64,000 bases of DNA from Terriglobia bacterium. GTDB taxonomy: Bacteria; Acidobacteriota; Terriglobia; Bryobacterales; Bryobacteraceae. The stretch is taken from assembly GCA_020073345.1 (NCBI GenBank), contig JAIQFI010000022.1:1-64000 (forward strand), in the 5' to 3' direction. Under the pieces are notes generated by a model. The model had not been told where the DNA came from. It saw only the letters and a list, made by a program, of their open reading frames with translations, and did not search any database. Shown piece by piece: positions 52,269-61,868 of the stretch; positions within the stretch are counted from its first letter, which is position 1; each line of letters begins with the position of its first letter. The position numbers were made by a program, and so were the translations under genes.

Positions 52269-53951
52269 TCATTTCACGATCTGGTTCAGCAGATCCTTGG
52301 CCGGTTGAAACGACGGGTTGAATTCCAGGGCTTTTCTCAGGGCCTCTTGAGCCTGATCGGGACGCCCCGTGCGCAGGAGCGCGGTGGCCAGGTTCTGGCG
52401 GACCAGAAGCAGCGCGGGGCTAATGGCGAGTGTCTGTCTCCACAGGCGGATGGCCTCTTCGAAATTCCCCGCCTGCATTTGGTAGGCCCCCAGCGCCGCT
52501 CCGGCTGCATACTGTTCCCCGTCCATTCGCCAGACCTCTTCATACAGCGGGCGCGCGTGCGCGTCGTCCGAGCGGTCGCGGTAAAGCTGGGCCAGGTAGA
52601 GGAGCGTCTGAGGGTCGCGGGCGCCTTGCGCGACTGCGTCTTGCAGCAGACGGAACGCGCGGTCGAGGTACGTGGGGTTCCCCTCGCGCAGCCCCACCAT
52701 GACGTAAGCCAGCCCCAGGTCGCGCGCGCTGGTTTTTCCGCCGCCGAACGGCACAAGATCCGCGTACATAGACGGCGAAGCACTGACGGAAGCGGGACGC
52801 CGCGGGATGGCGTGGTCCGTGAACACGACATGATCGATGTCGCTGGTAGGATTGCGTGGCATGTGGCATCCTGCGCAGTTATCGCCATTGGCTCGCCTTA
52901 AGGCTTGTGCAGCGCTGCAGGAGGACGTCTGATGGCAGGTCAGGCACTTGCCGCGAAAGTACGCGACCTTCTCAGCCGGGGTGGGAACCGAATGAGGATC
53001 GTGGCAGGTGCCGCACCACAGCTTCTCCCCGCTCATTCGTTTACAGACACTTTGGGCGAGATTTTCGGCGTGGCTGGTCACGCGCAACTGCGCTTCCGAG
53101 CCGGCGCGCACGAACACGCTAAGAGAGTCCGCGAGCCGATCGCCGGGGTTCAACACTGGCTCGTCTTTTCCCACCTTCGGAACACGGATTTCGCCGGAGA
53201 GGTGGCATTGCTCGCAGATACTATCCCGCGCCGCGGCCGCCAGTTTCACCGGGTTTACCATGGGCTTGCCGGTGGAGATGTGATCGCTTCCCGGGCCGTG
53301 GCATCGCTCGCAAGCTACGCCTCCCTCCGAAAAGGGCGGCGAGGCGTAGGCGTTCTGCGTGCCCGCGATCCGCCGGATCCCGCTGGCGTGACATTGGAGG
53401 CAACCCGGCAGGATAGGCCGCGTCAGATACGGGTAGTCCAGCTGAGCTACTCCGGGTGCGGACCTCCACGAAGCCAAACTGCGAAAGTAGGCGACCGGGG
53501 CTTCATAAAAGAATCCATCGACGTTGATGATATAGCTGCGCGCGGCGGTTCCGCTTCCCACGAAGTAGGCTAGCGGACGGCGTCCCTCTATCGCTGGTGA
53601 CGTGACCGGACGTTGTGACGTGACCTGCTGCCGGAACTCGAAGTAGTACCCACCCGCGTCACGCCCCACCGTGTAGGCGAACGCGCCGCTCGAATCGCGA
53701 AACTCCGTTCGGTCGAATTGCTCCTTGGCCTCGGCTGTTCCCACGGGCCCGCTGCTCTGAGCCATCTGCGTTCGCATGAAGCTGCGATAGATGGCGGCGT
53801 GACAAGAGGCGCAGGCCTGGCTCCCCACGGATTCCGCGCCTTCGGCGCCGGACGCAATCGCAACCAGCAAGGCGTATACAAGGCGCAACAGGTTGAGTGT
53901 ATCACCAGCGTGCCGGGCCTTTCTGTGCGACGCACTATTTAGCACTGCCAT
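52269..53951 (-). CDS. Exported seven-haem cytochrome c with TPR repeats (paralogue)
   Basis: The 560-residue paralogue has a signal segment (about 22-37). Its seven haem motifs are CASCH, CLQCH, CERCH, CEQCH, CGTCH, CLTCH and CAGCH. The same NrfA/c554-like domain (YFVGSGTAARSYIINVDGFF) and a shorter TPR tail follow (about 420-560; ARDPQTLLYLAQLYRDRS, LRTGRPDQAQEALRKALEFN). It precedes the other cytochrome by 8 bases on the same strand. The two share layout but differ in length. The CERCHGPGSDH motif resembles DmsE/MtrA-like decahaem proteins as well, but haem count is too low for those. Confidence 0.9.
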   Translation of the reverse strand: MAVLNSASHRKARHAGDTLNLLRLVYALLVAIASGAEGAESVGSQACASCHAAIYRSFMRTQMAQSSGPVGTAEAKEQFDRTEFRDSSGAFAYTVGRDAGGYYFEFRQQVTSQRPVTSPAIEGRRPLAYFVGSGTAARSYIINVDGFFYEAPVAYFRSLASWRSAPGVAQLDYPYLTRPILPGCLQCHASGIRRIAGTQNAYASPPFSEGGVACERCHGPGSDHISTGKPMVNPVKLAAAARDSICEQCHLSGEIRVPKVGKDEPVLNPGDRLADSLSVFVRAGSEAQLRVTSHAENLAQSVCKRMSGEKLWCGTCHDPHSVPTPAEKVAYFRGKCLTCHQTSSCSAAQALRRANGDNCAGCHMPRNPTSDIDHVVFTDHAIPRRPASVSASPSMYADLVPFGGGKTSARDLGLAYVMVGLREGNPTYLDRAFRLLQDAVAQGARDPQTLLYLAQLYRDRSDDAHARPLYEEVWRMDGEQYAAGAALGAYQMQAGNFEEAIRLWRQTLAISPALLLVRQNLATALLRTGRPDQAQEALRKALEFNPSFQPAKDLLNQIVK

Positions 53952-54195
53952 GCCGCACTAGGTTGAAATCCACTATCAACTTGTCTGCAAATCCCACATA
54001 ACCGCTTGGGGATTAGCGGGGATGCTGCCCCAATCTCGGTGTATCAGACTGGATTTCTTCACGGCCTTCCCCTCCTCCATCCAACGCGCGAACAATACGA
54101 GTTGAGCTATGGAAGGGGCCCTAATACGCGGCCCTGGGGGCGAATGTACCCGTGTACGCTCACAATTTGGGTAGCGATTGGTACTGCGGCCAAGC

Positions 54196-55785
54196 CTATT
54201 GCTTCTTCGCCGCTGCTGCGTCTTTTAGGGCCTTCAGGTGCGGAAGGTCGTGTTCTTCCTCAAGACACGCCGCCTCGCGAAGTTCAAACTGTTCACGCCG
54301 GATCGGAAAAGCGATGGTCCAAGGCCGCGTATACACAACCGGATCAGTGATGGTTGCCTCGTAGATGATCGTCGCGGGACCCGCCGGAGTGAATCGCTCC
54401 ACTACGTGCTCTGCGTGACTCACGATCTCGCCGCCCTCATTGAGCCACGTCTTGCCGTTAAGGTTGGCGGTGTCGACCACTAATGTGTCGCCCTCCCAAT
54501 GTCCGACCGAGTCGCCCTGCCACAAACGCATCGTGTCCGGAAGGTGCGCGCGTCCGCCGAGCGGCACGATGCGCCAGGACACGCGCTCGAACAGAAACAC
54601 CACGTAATCTGACGTTTGAACGATTTGAATCCCCTCCGGGATATACATCGATCGCGGGACGCCGGGGGGGAAACAGTGAGCCGTCGGGTCGTCATAGCCG
54701 CGTTCGGCCAGGTTTCGGCTGATTCTTTCCTCAATCGCCCAGGGCTGCATCGGAAGTTTCCCGTCCGGTGGATCGATAATGAGGTTTTGTGGAGGCGCCG
54801 AACCACCCGGTGCTCCGCGGCCACCCCCACCAGCCCGTCTTTCCAATCCCTGGTTCGCGCCTCTTGAGGTCGATTCGTAGAAGCCGTTCAGGTCTGGCTT
54901 GCCGTCACGCGTTCGGGGAAAGTTCGCCACGGCTTCCGGCGGACCGGCAGACGGACGCGAAGTAGCCGCCATCGTCACCGGACGCGCTTTTTCGCTGCCG
55001 GGATACCACGTTCGCTCCTCACGCGTGAACGCGCCGTTCGCCTCTTGGACTTCCGCTTCACAGACGTACTCGAAAAGCCGGTCTCGATCCGTTCGCCGAT
55101 GCAAGGCAATTTTGATGTTCCAGGGCTTGGTGAAAACCTTCGAATCTTCGATCGTCGCTTGGTACTCGATCGTGTCGTGGTCGCTCATCCGGTATCTCTC
55201 GACCACGTGGAGCGCGTCACCGTGAAAGTCCCCCGCCATGTCAAACCAGGTTTTGTCGTTGATGTCGGCGACGTCGACAACCAGTGTGTCGCCCTCCCAG
55301 TGGCCGCGGGAATCGCCCATCCAGAAGTTCTCGTCTGTGGGGTGAGGAGTACCGTCTGTGTAAATCAAGCGGTAGTCGAGCTCCCATTCGAAAGCCATCG
55401 TGATCGCCTTCGGCGTCTGGAAAATCTGAAACGGAAAATCCAGATACATGATTCGCGGGACGCCCGGCATGTAGCATTTCGAGAGTGGATCGGCCGACTG
55501 CCGATTCTGAAAATTCTCGGCCTTCTTCTTTGCGGCCCACGGCTGATAGGGGATTTCGTTTCCGTCAACCACGGACCAGCCGGCCAGCATGTTGAGGCTT
55601 GCGACGTGACTCTGAAGATCGGCAGCCGCAGTGCTCGACGCCTGCCAGATGCCTGCGAGATTTGGTTTGCCTTCCGCAGTGCGCGGCAAGGGCTGTTGTC
55701 GGGGAGCAGGCGTGCCCTGCGCAGCCGCAAAGAGCGCGGTGGACAGGACAACTGCAGTGATCGTGACGAGACGGCAGGGGCACAT
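54196..55785 (-). CDS. Secreted protein with internally duplicated domain, function unknown
   Basis: The 529-residue protein has a signal peptide (MCPCRLVTITAVVLSTALF, ending AAAQ). Two homologous units follow, at about residues 105-240 and 380-515. Matching segments are CYMPGVPRIMYLDFPFQI/CFPPGVPRSMYIPEGIQI and GDSRGHWEGDTLVVDVADIN/GDSVGHWEGDTLVVDTANLN. The GHWEGDTLVVDT motif is a known feature of an uncharacterised acidobacterial family. Between units is a Gly/Pro-rich linker. ATG 55785 is chosen for the signal peptide and GGAGATAG site; the frame goes 30 codons further upstream. The function is not established. Confidence 0.8.
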   Translation of the reverse strand: MCPCRLVTITAVVLSTALFAAAQGTPAPRQQPLPRTAEGKPNLAGIWQASSTAAADLQSHVASLNMLAGWSVVDGNEIPYQPWAAKKKAENFQNRQSADPLSKCYMPGVPRIMYLDFPFQIFQTPKAITMAFEWELDYRLIYTDGTPHPTDENFWMGDSRGHWEGDTLVVDVADINDKTWFDMAGDFHGDALHVVERYRMSDHDTIEYQATIEDSKVFTKPWNIKIALHRRTDRDRLFEYVCEAEVQEANGAFTREERTWYPGSEKARPVTMAATSRPSAGPPEAVANFPRTRDGKPDLNGFYESTSRGANQGLERRAGGGGRGAPGGSAPPQNLIIDPPDGKLPMQPWAIEERISRNLAERGYDDPTAHCFPPGVPRSMYIPEGIQIVQTSDYVVFLFERVSWRIVPLGGRAHLPDTMRLWQGDSVGHWEGDTLVVDTANLNGKTWLNEGGEIVSHAEHVVERFTPAGPATIIYEATITDPVVYTRPWTIAFPIRREQFELREAACLEEEHDLPHLKALKDAAAAKKQ

Positions 55786-55986
55786 GCGAGATCTATCTCC
55801 GGGTTGAGTTTCGCGAAACTTCGTGGAATCGGTGTCCACTACCCGCAGAAAGCACCACGAGAAGCAGTATAGCAATCAGCCGACGAGCTTTGAAGGCACT
55901 GGTGCGAGATGCTTCGTGGCTCCATGCTCCCGCAGGATTTCCACCACCTACGCGTGTCCACGCCCTGCCTGCTAACCCTTGACATG

Positions 55987-57063
55987 TTACGTTGCGCTTT
56001 GCGCAGCCTTTTTGCGATTGGCTTCGAGTCGCGAGTTGACCAGCGCCACAATCCCGTCGATCACCGGGTGACTCAAGCCTTTCTGCTTGGCAATCATCTG
56101 GACCAGCATATCGGGGCGCTCGATGTATATCGCGCCGTTGCTGAGAGCACGCGCTGCGGAAGCCGGACGAATGAGCGATTGCGCGGCAGCGGCGTATTTC
56201 TCGAACGGCACGAGATCTGCTGGGTTGGCTCCGAGCTTCACGACCAAATCGTTGACGAACTCATAGACCGTCCGCGAGGTCGCGAGATCGCTGTGCACCG
56301 CTTCCTGCGCGGTGCGTATGCCATCTGCGGTGATGCAGCGATAGTTGCCGGCCAGCAGCATCGCCCATTTCGCCAGCGGCACGAAAATGGAATCGTGCAC
56401 TTTCAGCTTCACCGGTAACTCGATCTTGCCTTCCGGCGTGTCGAAGCGCGCGCCCTCAATGTCTTTCTCGAGCTGGCGAAGAATTGCCGTGGATTTTTCG
56501 TCGTCGAACCTCGCGACTTTGAAGTTGGTTGGCAGCGTCACCATCAGCACGTTGACTTGCTCGTCCGGCGGACGGATCGCCTGCGGGTCCGGACTGTTGA
56601 GCGTCATGCATTTGGGGTCGAAATTCTCCCAGACCGCCGGGTCCGTGTAGGCGGGCTTCAGCGCGTCGTGGTCCAGACCAGGGATGCGCCTGATGTAAGG
56701 CAGCGGCGGCATATTCATGATCGACATGCACGGTACGCGCGACTTGGCCACTGCATCGAGCAATTCGCGCACGCCCGACGAGCGGTATTGCGGCTCCTGC
56801 ATGCACAGACCGACCAAGTCGTAGTCCTTCGGATTGACGCCGGCCGCCGGTCCGGCGGTCACCTTGCCGGGCAGCTTGCGCGAATCGAGCACGACTGGAT
56901 CCTTGCGCCCTCGCACCGGCAAGCGCACGCGAAAGCCTTCGGCGTTGATCAGATCGGCTTCCGCCGGCAGGCAGACCAGATGAATCGTGTGGCCGCCGAA
57001 CAGCATTTTAGAGGCGAGGAGCGAGCCGTAGGACGCGCCCATGAGCAAGATGTTATATGACAT
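55987..57063 (-). CDS. Ketopantoate-reductase-like NAD(P)-binding dehydrogenase
   Basis: The 358-residue protein begins with a Rossmann motif (ILLMGASYGSLLASKMLF, about 4-21) as in ketopantoate reductase/6-phosphogluconate-dehydrogenase-like proteins. A C-terminal helical domain (about 235-340) holds the KWAMLLAGNYRCITADGIRT stretch, where PanE has its substrate-binding Lys. It is longer than PanE (about 300 residues) and the loop GASYGS differs from the usual GxGxxG, so pantothenate synthesis is not assured. ATG 57063 is preferred over GTG/ATG at 57105. It is divergent from the AEC transporter gene. Confidence 0.78.
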   Translation of the reverse strand: MSYNILLMGASYGSLLASKMLFGGHTIHLVCLPAEADLINAEGFRVRLPVRGRKDPVVLDSRKLPGKVTAGPAAGVNPKDYDLVGLCMQEPQYRSSGVRELLDAVAKSRVPCMSIMNMPPLPYIRRIPGLDHDALKPAYTDPAVWENFDPKCMTLNSPDPQAIRPPDEQVNVLMVTLPTNFKVARFDDEKSTAILRQLEKDIEGARFDTPEGKIELPVKLKVHDSIFVPLAKWAMLLAGNYRCITADGIRTAQEAVHSDLATSRTVYEFVNDLVVKLGANPADLVPFEKYAAAAQSLIRPASAARALSNGAIYIERPDMLVQMIAKQKGLSHPVIDGIVALVNSRLEANRKKAAQSAT

Positions 57064-57166
57064 GACCTTGTTCTCAAGACTAACGCGACTGTCGTGTCTA
57101 TGCAATCTTCAGGCAGCGACTATACTGGACTGAACCACGCCGGTCTCGACCACGCTGGTATAAATC
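57064..57166. promoter_or_regulatory. Divergent promoter with 15-bp tandem repeat
   Basis: Two adjacent similar 15-base units (57130-57144 and 57145-57159, 12 of 15 identical; core ACCACGCYGGT) lie just upstream of the AEC transporter start. A weaker third copy overlaps the start codon. TATAAAT at 57159-57165 abuts the ATG. Direct repeats here may be operator half-sites. Confidence 0.4.
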
Positions 57167-58075
57167 ATGGGTCTGCTCGCTTCGATTCTCGTTTCCGATA
57201 TCCTTCCCATTTTCACCATTGCCAGCGCCGGTTTTCTGCTGGCGCGCCATGCCGGGATCGACGTGAAGATGCTTTCGCGGGTGGTCTTTTACTCCCTGTT
57301 GCCTTGCCTGGCCTTCCGGATGCTCCTGACTTCCACCGCTTCCGGTCCAGACGTCGCCCGCCTCATGTTGTCGGCCGTGCTGATCATGGGCGCCATGGGG
57401 CTGGTGGGTTTCGCCGCCGCGAAGGGGCTGGGCCTAGACGGCAAGACTCTGCGCGCTTTTCTGATGGTGGTTATGTTCTCGAATGGAGGCAACTATGGTC
57501 TGCCCGTGGTGAGATTCGCCTTTGGCACTGAGGCCCTCACGTACGCGACCGTCTTCTTTCTCACCGGATCTGTGACGACCTATGTAGCGGGGTCCTTTTT
57601 TGCGGGCAGCCATCGCGGGAAAATCGCTGGAACACTGGAAAAAGTTTGGAAAATGCCGTCGCTCTATGGACTCGCTCTGGCCCTGGTTGTGCGGGCGGCG
57701 GGCCGGCCGGTACCGGAAGCGATCCTGCGCCCGGTAGATATGCTGAGTGACGCCGCGCTTCCGGTGATGATTCTTGTCCTGGGAATGCAGCTCGAGCGTG
57801 CCGTGTGGCCTGCCCGGCCGTGGATCGTGATTCTGGCGGTGGGAATATCGTTGCTGGTGGCTCCCGTGGTCGCGTTGGGTATCGCCGGACTTCTGGGCCT
57901 CACGGGAGCAGCCCGGCAATCCGCTGTGATCCTTTCTTCCATGCCGGTGGCGGTGATCACTACGATTCTGGCGCTGGAGTTCGAACTGGCTCCGGAATTC
58001 GTCACCAGCGCGGTATTCCTGTCCACGATCGCAAGCCCCCTTACGCTGACGCCCCTGATTGCCTACCTGCATTGA
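57167..58075 (+). CDS. AEC-family transporter (auxin-efflux-carrier type)
   Basis: The 302-residue inner-membrane protein has about ten hydrophobic segments and an AEC layout: LVSDILPIFTIASAGFLLAR at the start, FSNGGNYGLPVVRFAFG in the middle (the conserved N-G-N-x-G-x-P motif), and SSMPVAVITTILALEFE near the C terminus. Family members export organic acids, malate or amino-acid-like compounds. No ribosome-binding site precedes ATG 57167, suggesting weak or leaderless initiation. It is convergent with kbl, so its neighbours do not reveal the substrate. Confidence 0.9.
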   Translation: MGLLASILVSDILPIFTIASAGFLLARHAGIDVKMLSRVVFYSLLPCLAFRMLLTSTASGPDVARLMLSAVLIMGAMGLVGFAAAKGLGLDGKTLRAFLMVVMFSNGGNYGLPVVRFAFGTEALTYATVFFLTGSVTTYVAGSFFAGSHRGKIAGTLEKVWKMPSLYGLALALVVRAAGRPVPEAILRPVDMLSDAALPVMILVLGMQLERAVWPARPWIVILAVGISLLVAPVVALGIAGLLGLTGAARQSAVILSSMPVAVITTILALEFELAPEFVTSAVFLSTIASPLTLTPLIAYLH

Positions 58076-58122
58076 CCGCTACACTCCGTATTTCGTCGAT
58101 CCGATCACCGGCTGGAACGCTC

Positions 58123-59304
58123 CTACTGCACGTTGCGAGAGGCTTCCTGAAACAGCTCCGCGGCGCGATTGAGCTGTTCTTCGGTGTGAGCCGCGCACAC
58201 TTGCGTGCGAATCCGAGCCTTGCCCATCGGCACCACAGGATAGGAGAAGCCGACCACGTAGACTCCGCGTTCGAGCAGGTACTCAGCCATGCGCCCGGTC
58301 CTGGCCGCGTCGCCAAGCATGACCGGGACAATGGGGTGCTCACCCGGCAGGATGTCGAGGCCTAATTCGGTCATGCGGCGGCGAAAGAAGGCGGTGTTGC
58401 TCATCAGAAGCCGGGGCAAATCGTTAGACGATCGCAGAATCTTCAACGTCTCAATCGACGCGGCGACGATGGCCGGCGCCAGCGAATTGGAAAACAAATA
58501 CGGACGCGACCGCTGGCGCAGCAGATCCACGATGGGCTTGGCCGCCGCGATATAACCTCCGCTGGCTCCGCCGAGCGCTTTACCCAGAGTGCCCGTGAGA
58601 ATATCGACACGGCCCATCACTCCTGTGTGTTCGTGGGTCCCGCGACCGTTAGCGCCCATGAAGCCCACGGCGTGCGAATCGTCAACCATCACCAACGCAT
58701 TGTATTTCTCGGCAAGATCGCATATGCCCTTCAAGGGTGCAATGTAGCCGTCCATGGAGAAGACGCCGTCTGTGGCGATCAGGCGGAACCGCGCGCTCTG
58801 CGCGGCTTGCAGCTGCTTTTCCAGATCCGCCAGGTTGCAGTTCTTGTAGCGGAAGCGCTGCGCTTTGGATAACCGCACGCCGTCGATGATGGAGGCGTGG
58901 TTGAGTTCATCGGAGATCACTGCGTCTTCGGCCCCGAGCAGCGTTTCGAACAGCCCGCCGTTGGCGTCGAAGCAGGACGAATACAGAATGCTGTCGTCCA
59001 TGCCAAGGAAGCTTGCGATCTCGTGTTCCAGTTCCTTGTGCTGCTCCTGGGTGCCGCAGATGAAGCGCACCGAGGCCATGCCGTAGCCCCAGCGGTCGAG
59101 CGCCGCGTGCGCGGCCGCGATCACACGAGGATCGTCGGCCAGGCCCAGGTAATTGTTGGCGCACAGCACCACCACGTCCTGCCCGCCATGCAGCCGGGCT
59201 CCGGGCCGCTGCGGCGAGTCGAGAATGCGCTCGGGCTTCCACAGTCCCGCGCCGCGAATTTCCTGAAGTTGCGATTCGACATGGTGTTGGTATGCGTCCA
59301 GCAT
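58123..59304 (-). CDS. kbl: Glycine C-acetyltransferase (2-amino-3-ketobutyrate CoA ligase)
   Basis: The 393-residue PLP enzyme cleaves 2-amino-3-ketobutyrate with CoA to glycine and acetyl-CoA. The PLP Lys is Lys242 in [18 protein letters not shown] (208-217), [10 protein letters not shown] (50-59) and the His in DELNHAS (about 136) match Kbl. Length equals E. coli Kbl (398). Its ATG directly follows the tdh stop, the standard tdh-kbl pair for threonine catabolism; here tdh is first in the transcript. GAGCTT (AAGCTCC) lies upstream of the start within tdh. Confidence 0.96.
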   Translation of the reverse strand: MLDAYQHHVESQLQEIRGAGLWKPERILDSPQRPGARLHGGQDVVVLCANNYLGLADDPRVIAAAHAALDRWGYGMASVRFICGTQEQHKELEHEIASFLGMDDSILYSSCFDANGGLFETLLGAEDAVISDELNHASIIDGVRLSKAQRFRYKNCNLADLEKQLQAAQSARFRLIATDGVFSMDGYIAPLKGICDLAEKYNALVMVDDSHAVGFMGANGRGTHEHTGVMGRVDILTGTLGKALGGASGGYIAAAKPIVDLLRQRSRPYLFSNSLAPAIVAASIETLKILRSSNDLPRLLMSNTAFFRRRMTELGLDILPGEHPIVPVMLGDAARTGRMAEYLLERGVYVVGFSYPVVPMGKARIRTQVCAAHTEEQLNRAAELFQEASRNVQ

Positions 59305-60351
59305 TTACTGAAGCTCCTCCCAATTCAGAATCACCTTGCCGCTGTTACCCGAGCGCATCACTTGAAACGCCTGCTCGTAGTCTTTGTAGCTGAGGCGATG
59401 GGTGATCACCGGCATGATGTCGAGGCCGGACTGCAACAGCACGGTCATCTTATACCAGGTCTCATACATCTCGCGGCCGTAGATTCCTTTGATGTGGAGC
59501 ATGTTAAAAATCACGTCGCGCCAGTTGATGGACATCTCCTGGGTGGGAATGCCCAACATGGCGATGCGTCCGCCGTGCGCCATGTTGGAGATCATGTCGC
59601 GGAAGGCCGACGGGTTGCCTGACATTTCCAGGCCTACGTCGAAGCCCTCGCTCATACCCAGTGTTTTCTGAGCGCCGGCGATGGAGTCGTGTTTCACGTC
59701 GTTTTTAACGTTGAGCGCCAAGTCCACTTTCATCTTGCGGGCCAGATCCAGGCGGTAATCGTTGACGTCCGTGATCACCACGTAGCGTGCACCGGCGTGG
59801 CGGACCACGGCGGCGGCCATGATGCCGATGGGACCGGCGCCGGTGATCAAGACGTCCTCGCCCAGCACATTAAACGAGAGCGCAGTATGCACTGCGTTGC
59901 CGAAGGGATCGAAGATGGCGGCGGCATCGCGGTCCACCCGTGGATCATGGCGCCAAATGTTGGTCATAGGCAAAGCGATGTACTCCGCGAAGCAGCCGGG
60001 CCGGTTCACGCCGACGCCGGAGGTATGCGCGCACAAGTGACGGTCGCCGGCCATGCAGTTGCGGCAGCGCCCGCACACGACGTGACCTTCGCCCGAGACT
60101 AGTTCGCCGGGATGAAAATCGATGACATTGGACCCGACGGCGGCGATCTCGCCGACGAATTCATGGCCGATCGCCATGGGCACGGGGATGGTCTGCTGGG
60201 CCCAGGAATCCCAGTCGTAAATGTGTACATCAGTGCCGCAGATTCCGGTGCGGTGGACGCGGATCAGAACGTCATTGATGCCGATAGTGGGCTCGGGGAT
60301 GTCTTCGAGCCACAGTCCGGGTTCGGCGTGCGTCTTGACGAGTGCTTTCAC
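59305..60351 (-). CDS. tdh: L-threonine 3-dehydrogenase (zinc, NAD+)
   Basis: The 348-residue medium-chain dehydrogenase oxidises threonine to 2-amino-3-ketobutyrate. Zinc ligands are Cys38 (TGICGTD), His63/Glu64 (GHEFVG) and the structural cluster [15 protein letters not shown] (about 93-107). The NAD site is in [38 protein letters not shown] near the C terminus is typical of Tdh. Length matches the family. Its product is the substrate of Kbl encoded next. Confidence 0.97.
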   Translation of the reverse strand: MKALVKTHAEPGLWLEDIPEPTIGINDVLIRVHRTGICGTDVHIYDWDSWAQQTIPVPMAIGHEFVGEIAAVGSNVIDFHPGELVSGEGHVVCGRCRNCMAGDRHLCAHTSGVGVNRPGCFAEYIALPMTNIWRHDPRVDRDAAAIFDPFGNAVHTALSFNVLGEDVLITGAGPIGIMAAAVVRHAGARYVVITDVNDYRLDLARKMKVDLALNVKNDVKHDSIAGAQKTLGMSEGFDVGLEMSGNPSAFRDMISNMAHGGRIAMLGIPTQEMSINWRDVIFNMLHIKGIYGREMYETWYKMTVLLQSGLDIMPVITHRLSYKDYEQAFQVMRSGNSGKVILNWEELQ

Positions 60352-60492
60352 GGGATCTCCCGACTGTTATGGTAGCGATCAGCCGGGTAGCGAATCCACA
60401 CTTCCCTAGGAAACGGTTCGCTGTGAGGTTCACCGCACCTGCCATCCTGTAGATCCACGGCGAACCCGGGCCCCACACGGATTCAAGTAAAC

Positions 60493-61755
60493 CTACTTCA
60501 GCCCATACAGCTTCCGGGCATTCTCGCGGAGCACCATCGCAGCCAGCTCACCCGCCCTATCGCGCGTTGCCGTGCCTTCGCGAACCATATCCGTCAGCGC
60601 CAGGCCCAGCGCCTCGCGACCTGCCTCGGATGCGATCAGCGTGGTGTCGCTCCAGCCTAAGCCGGCGTCCGGAGCATAAGGATAGGCGTCCGTTCCGAAC
60701 ATGACTTTCTCCGGCGTCAGTTCCAGCCACGCGCGGATGGTCTTCGCCAGGTCCGAGGGCGCCCGGAGGAATTGCTGCACCGAAAAGTCGAGGTAAGCGT
60801 TGGGCTTTGCCAGCAGCGCGCCGGCTTCGCGCGTGAACGGCCAGCCGCCGTGCACCATGACGAAATTCGTCTTGCGTAGAGACGGATCGTTAAATAGCCC
60901 TTGAAGCAGCAGGGGATTGGCGCCCCGGAAATCGAAATAGCCGCCCGCTCCCTCGCCCGTGTGAAAGTGGACTGCCATTCCCAAGCGTCCGCACTCAGCG
61001 GCAATTGCGCGAAAGATAAAGTCCTGAAGGTTGTGGTACGCCACCGCACTGCGCCCGCCGTCGCGCCACCCCGTCTCCGCTTCCTCGCGGCTGGGATTGC
61101 CGATTTCGAGCGGGCGCAGGTAAGCCATCTCGAATTTCTCGCCGATAGCACCGCCTTGCTTGTGCCGTCCGACTGTCGCCAGTACCACACGCGTAACATA
61201 CTCATCCAGCGACGCGGGGCGGGCGGTGACACCGCTCTCTTTGTAGTACCGCTCCAGAAGCTTCGCCTCCAAAGCGAAGAACGCCTTGCGGTCCGGGTTG
61301 ATTTCCAGCGCGGCCGTGGCGAACGGATACATCAGCGCATCCGCATAGGCCACCCACAGGAAGCGCTCCGGGGGCAGTCCCGGTCCCATCGATACGCGAT
61401 TGGCGATCATGCGGTCGATGCCCGCGCGGTCCAGCGTCTCCACCGGACCAAGCTTCAATCCGGGCTTGCCCGGCGGCCGCAGCCTTACCGGATCTGTCTG
61501 CGCTTCGAGCATCTCTACTGGCAAGGCGTCGAAATCTTTATCCGCGGCATCGGGCCGCGGCGGATGCGCGTGATTGTCGATCGCCTTGATGGCCGCAATC
61601 TGTTGCGCGATCTGCGGATCAACGCCGCCGGAAGGAGTTCTGAAACACGATGCCTGGATGAGAAGAAGGACAAATGCGGCACACCCTCGGAAGAACAGAA
61701 TCTTTCCGGAGGCAAGTCCTGTCTCCTGATCTTCGCTGATGCGGCCGCGAACCAC
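60493..61755 (-). CDS. Exported amidohydrolase-family protein
   Basis: The 420-residue protein has a hydrophobic N-terminal segment (ILFFRGCAAFVLLLIQASC, about 19-37, with a lipobox-like Cys). A TIM-barrel amidohydrolase domain follows. Metal-binding motifs are DNHAHPPRP (about 61-69), HFHTGEG (about 256-262), HGGWPF (about 292-297) and GTDAYPY (about 347-353). It resembles the amidohydrolase_2 family. GTG 61755 is accepted because GGATGGAGGTCTGGC precedes it. The substrate is unknown. It is divergent from the sugar dehydrogenase gene. Confidence 0.83.
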   Translation of the reverse strand: MVRGRISEDQETGLASGKILFFRGCAAFVLLLIQASCFRTPSGGVDPQIAQQIAAIKAIDNHAHPPRPDAADKDFDALPVEMLEAQTDPVRLRPPGKPGLKLGPVETLDRAGIDRMIANRVSMGPGLPPERFLWVAYADALMYPFATAALEINPDRKAFFALEAKLLERYYKESGVTARPASLDEYVTRVVLATVGRHKQGGAIGEKFEMAYLRPLEIGNPSREEAETGWRDGGRSAVAYHNLQDFIFRAIAAECGRLGMAVHFHTGEGAGGYFDFRGANPLLLQGLFNDPSLRKTNFVMVHGGWPFTREAGALLAKPNAYLDFSVQQFLRAPSDLAKTIRAWLELTPEKVMFGTDAYPYAPDAGLGWSDTTLIASEAGREALGLALTDMVREGTATRDRAGELAAMVLRENARKLYGLK

Positions 61756-61868
61756 GCCAGACCTCCATCCAAAGTTAAGGCACTAGTGTACCGGATGCGC
61801 CGTCATCAACTCGCAGAGCCGTCCGCCTCTGCGAAACCGTTTTCTAGCCAAATCCAATGTAAGACATA
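61756..61868. promoter_or_regulatory. Divergent promoter with tandem ATGT/ACAT dyads
   Basis: Two adjacent 12-base units, AATGTAAGACAT (61856-61867) and AATGTACGACAT (61868-61879), differ at one position. Each is itself a dyad ATGT-n3-ACAT. They overlap the start codon of the sugar dehydrogenase gene. This architecture fits a dimeric repressor binding side by side, for example of the BlaI/MecI type (TGTA/TACA half-sites), which I cannot confirm. Confidence 0.6.
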
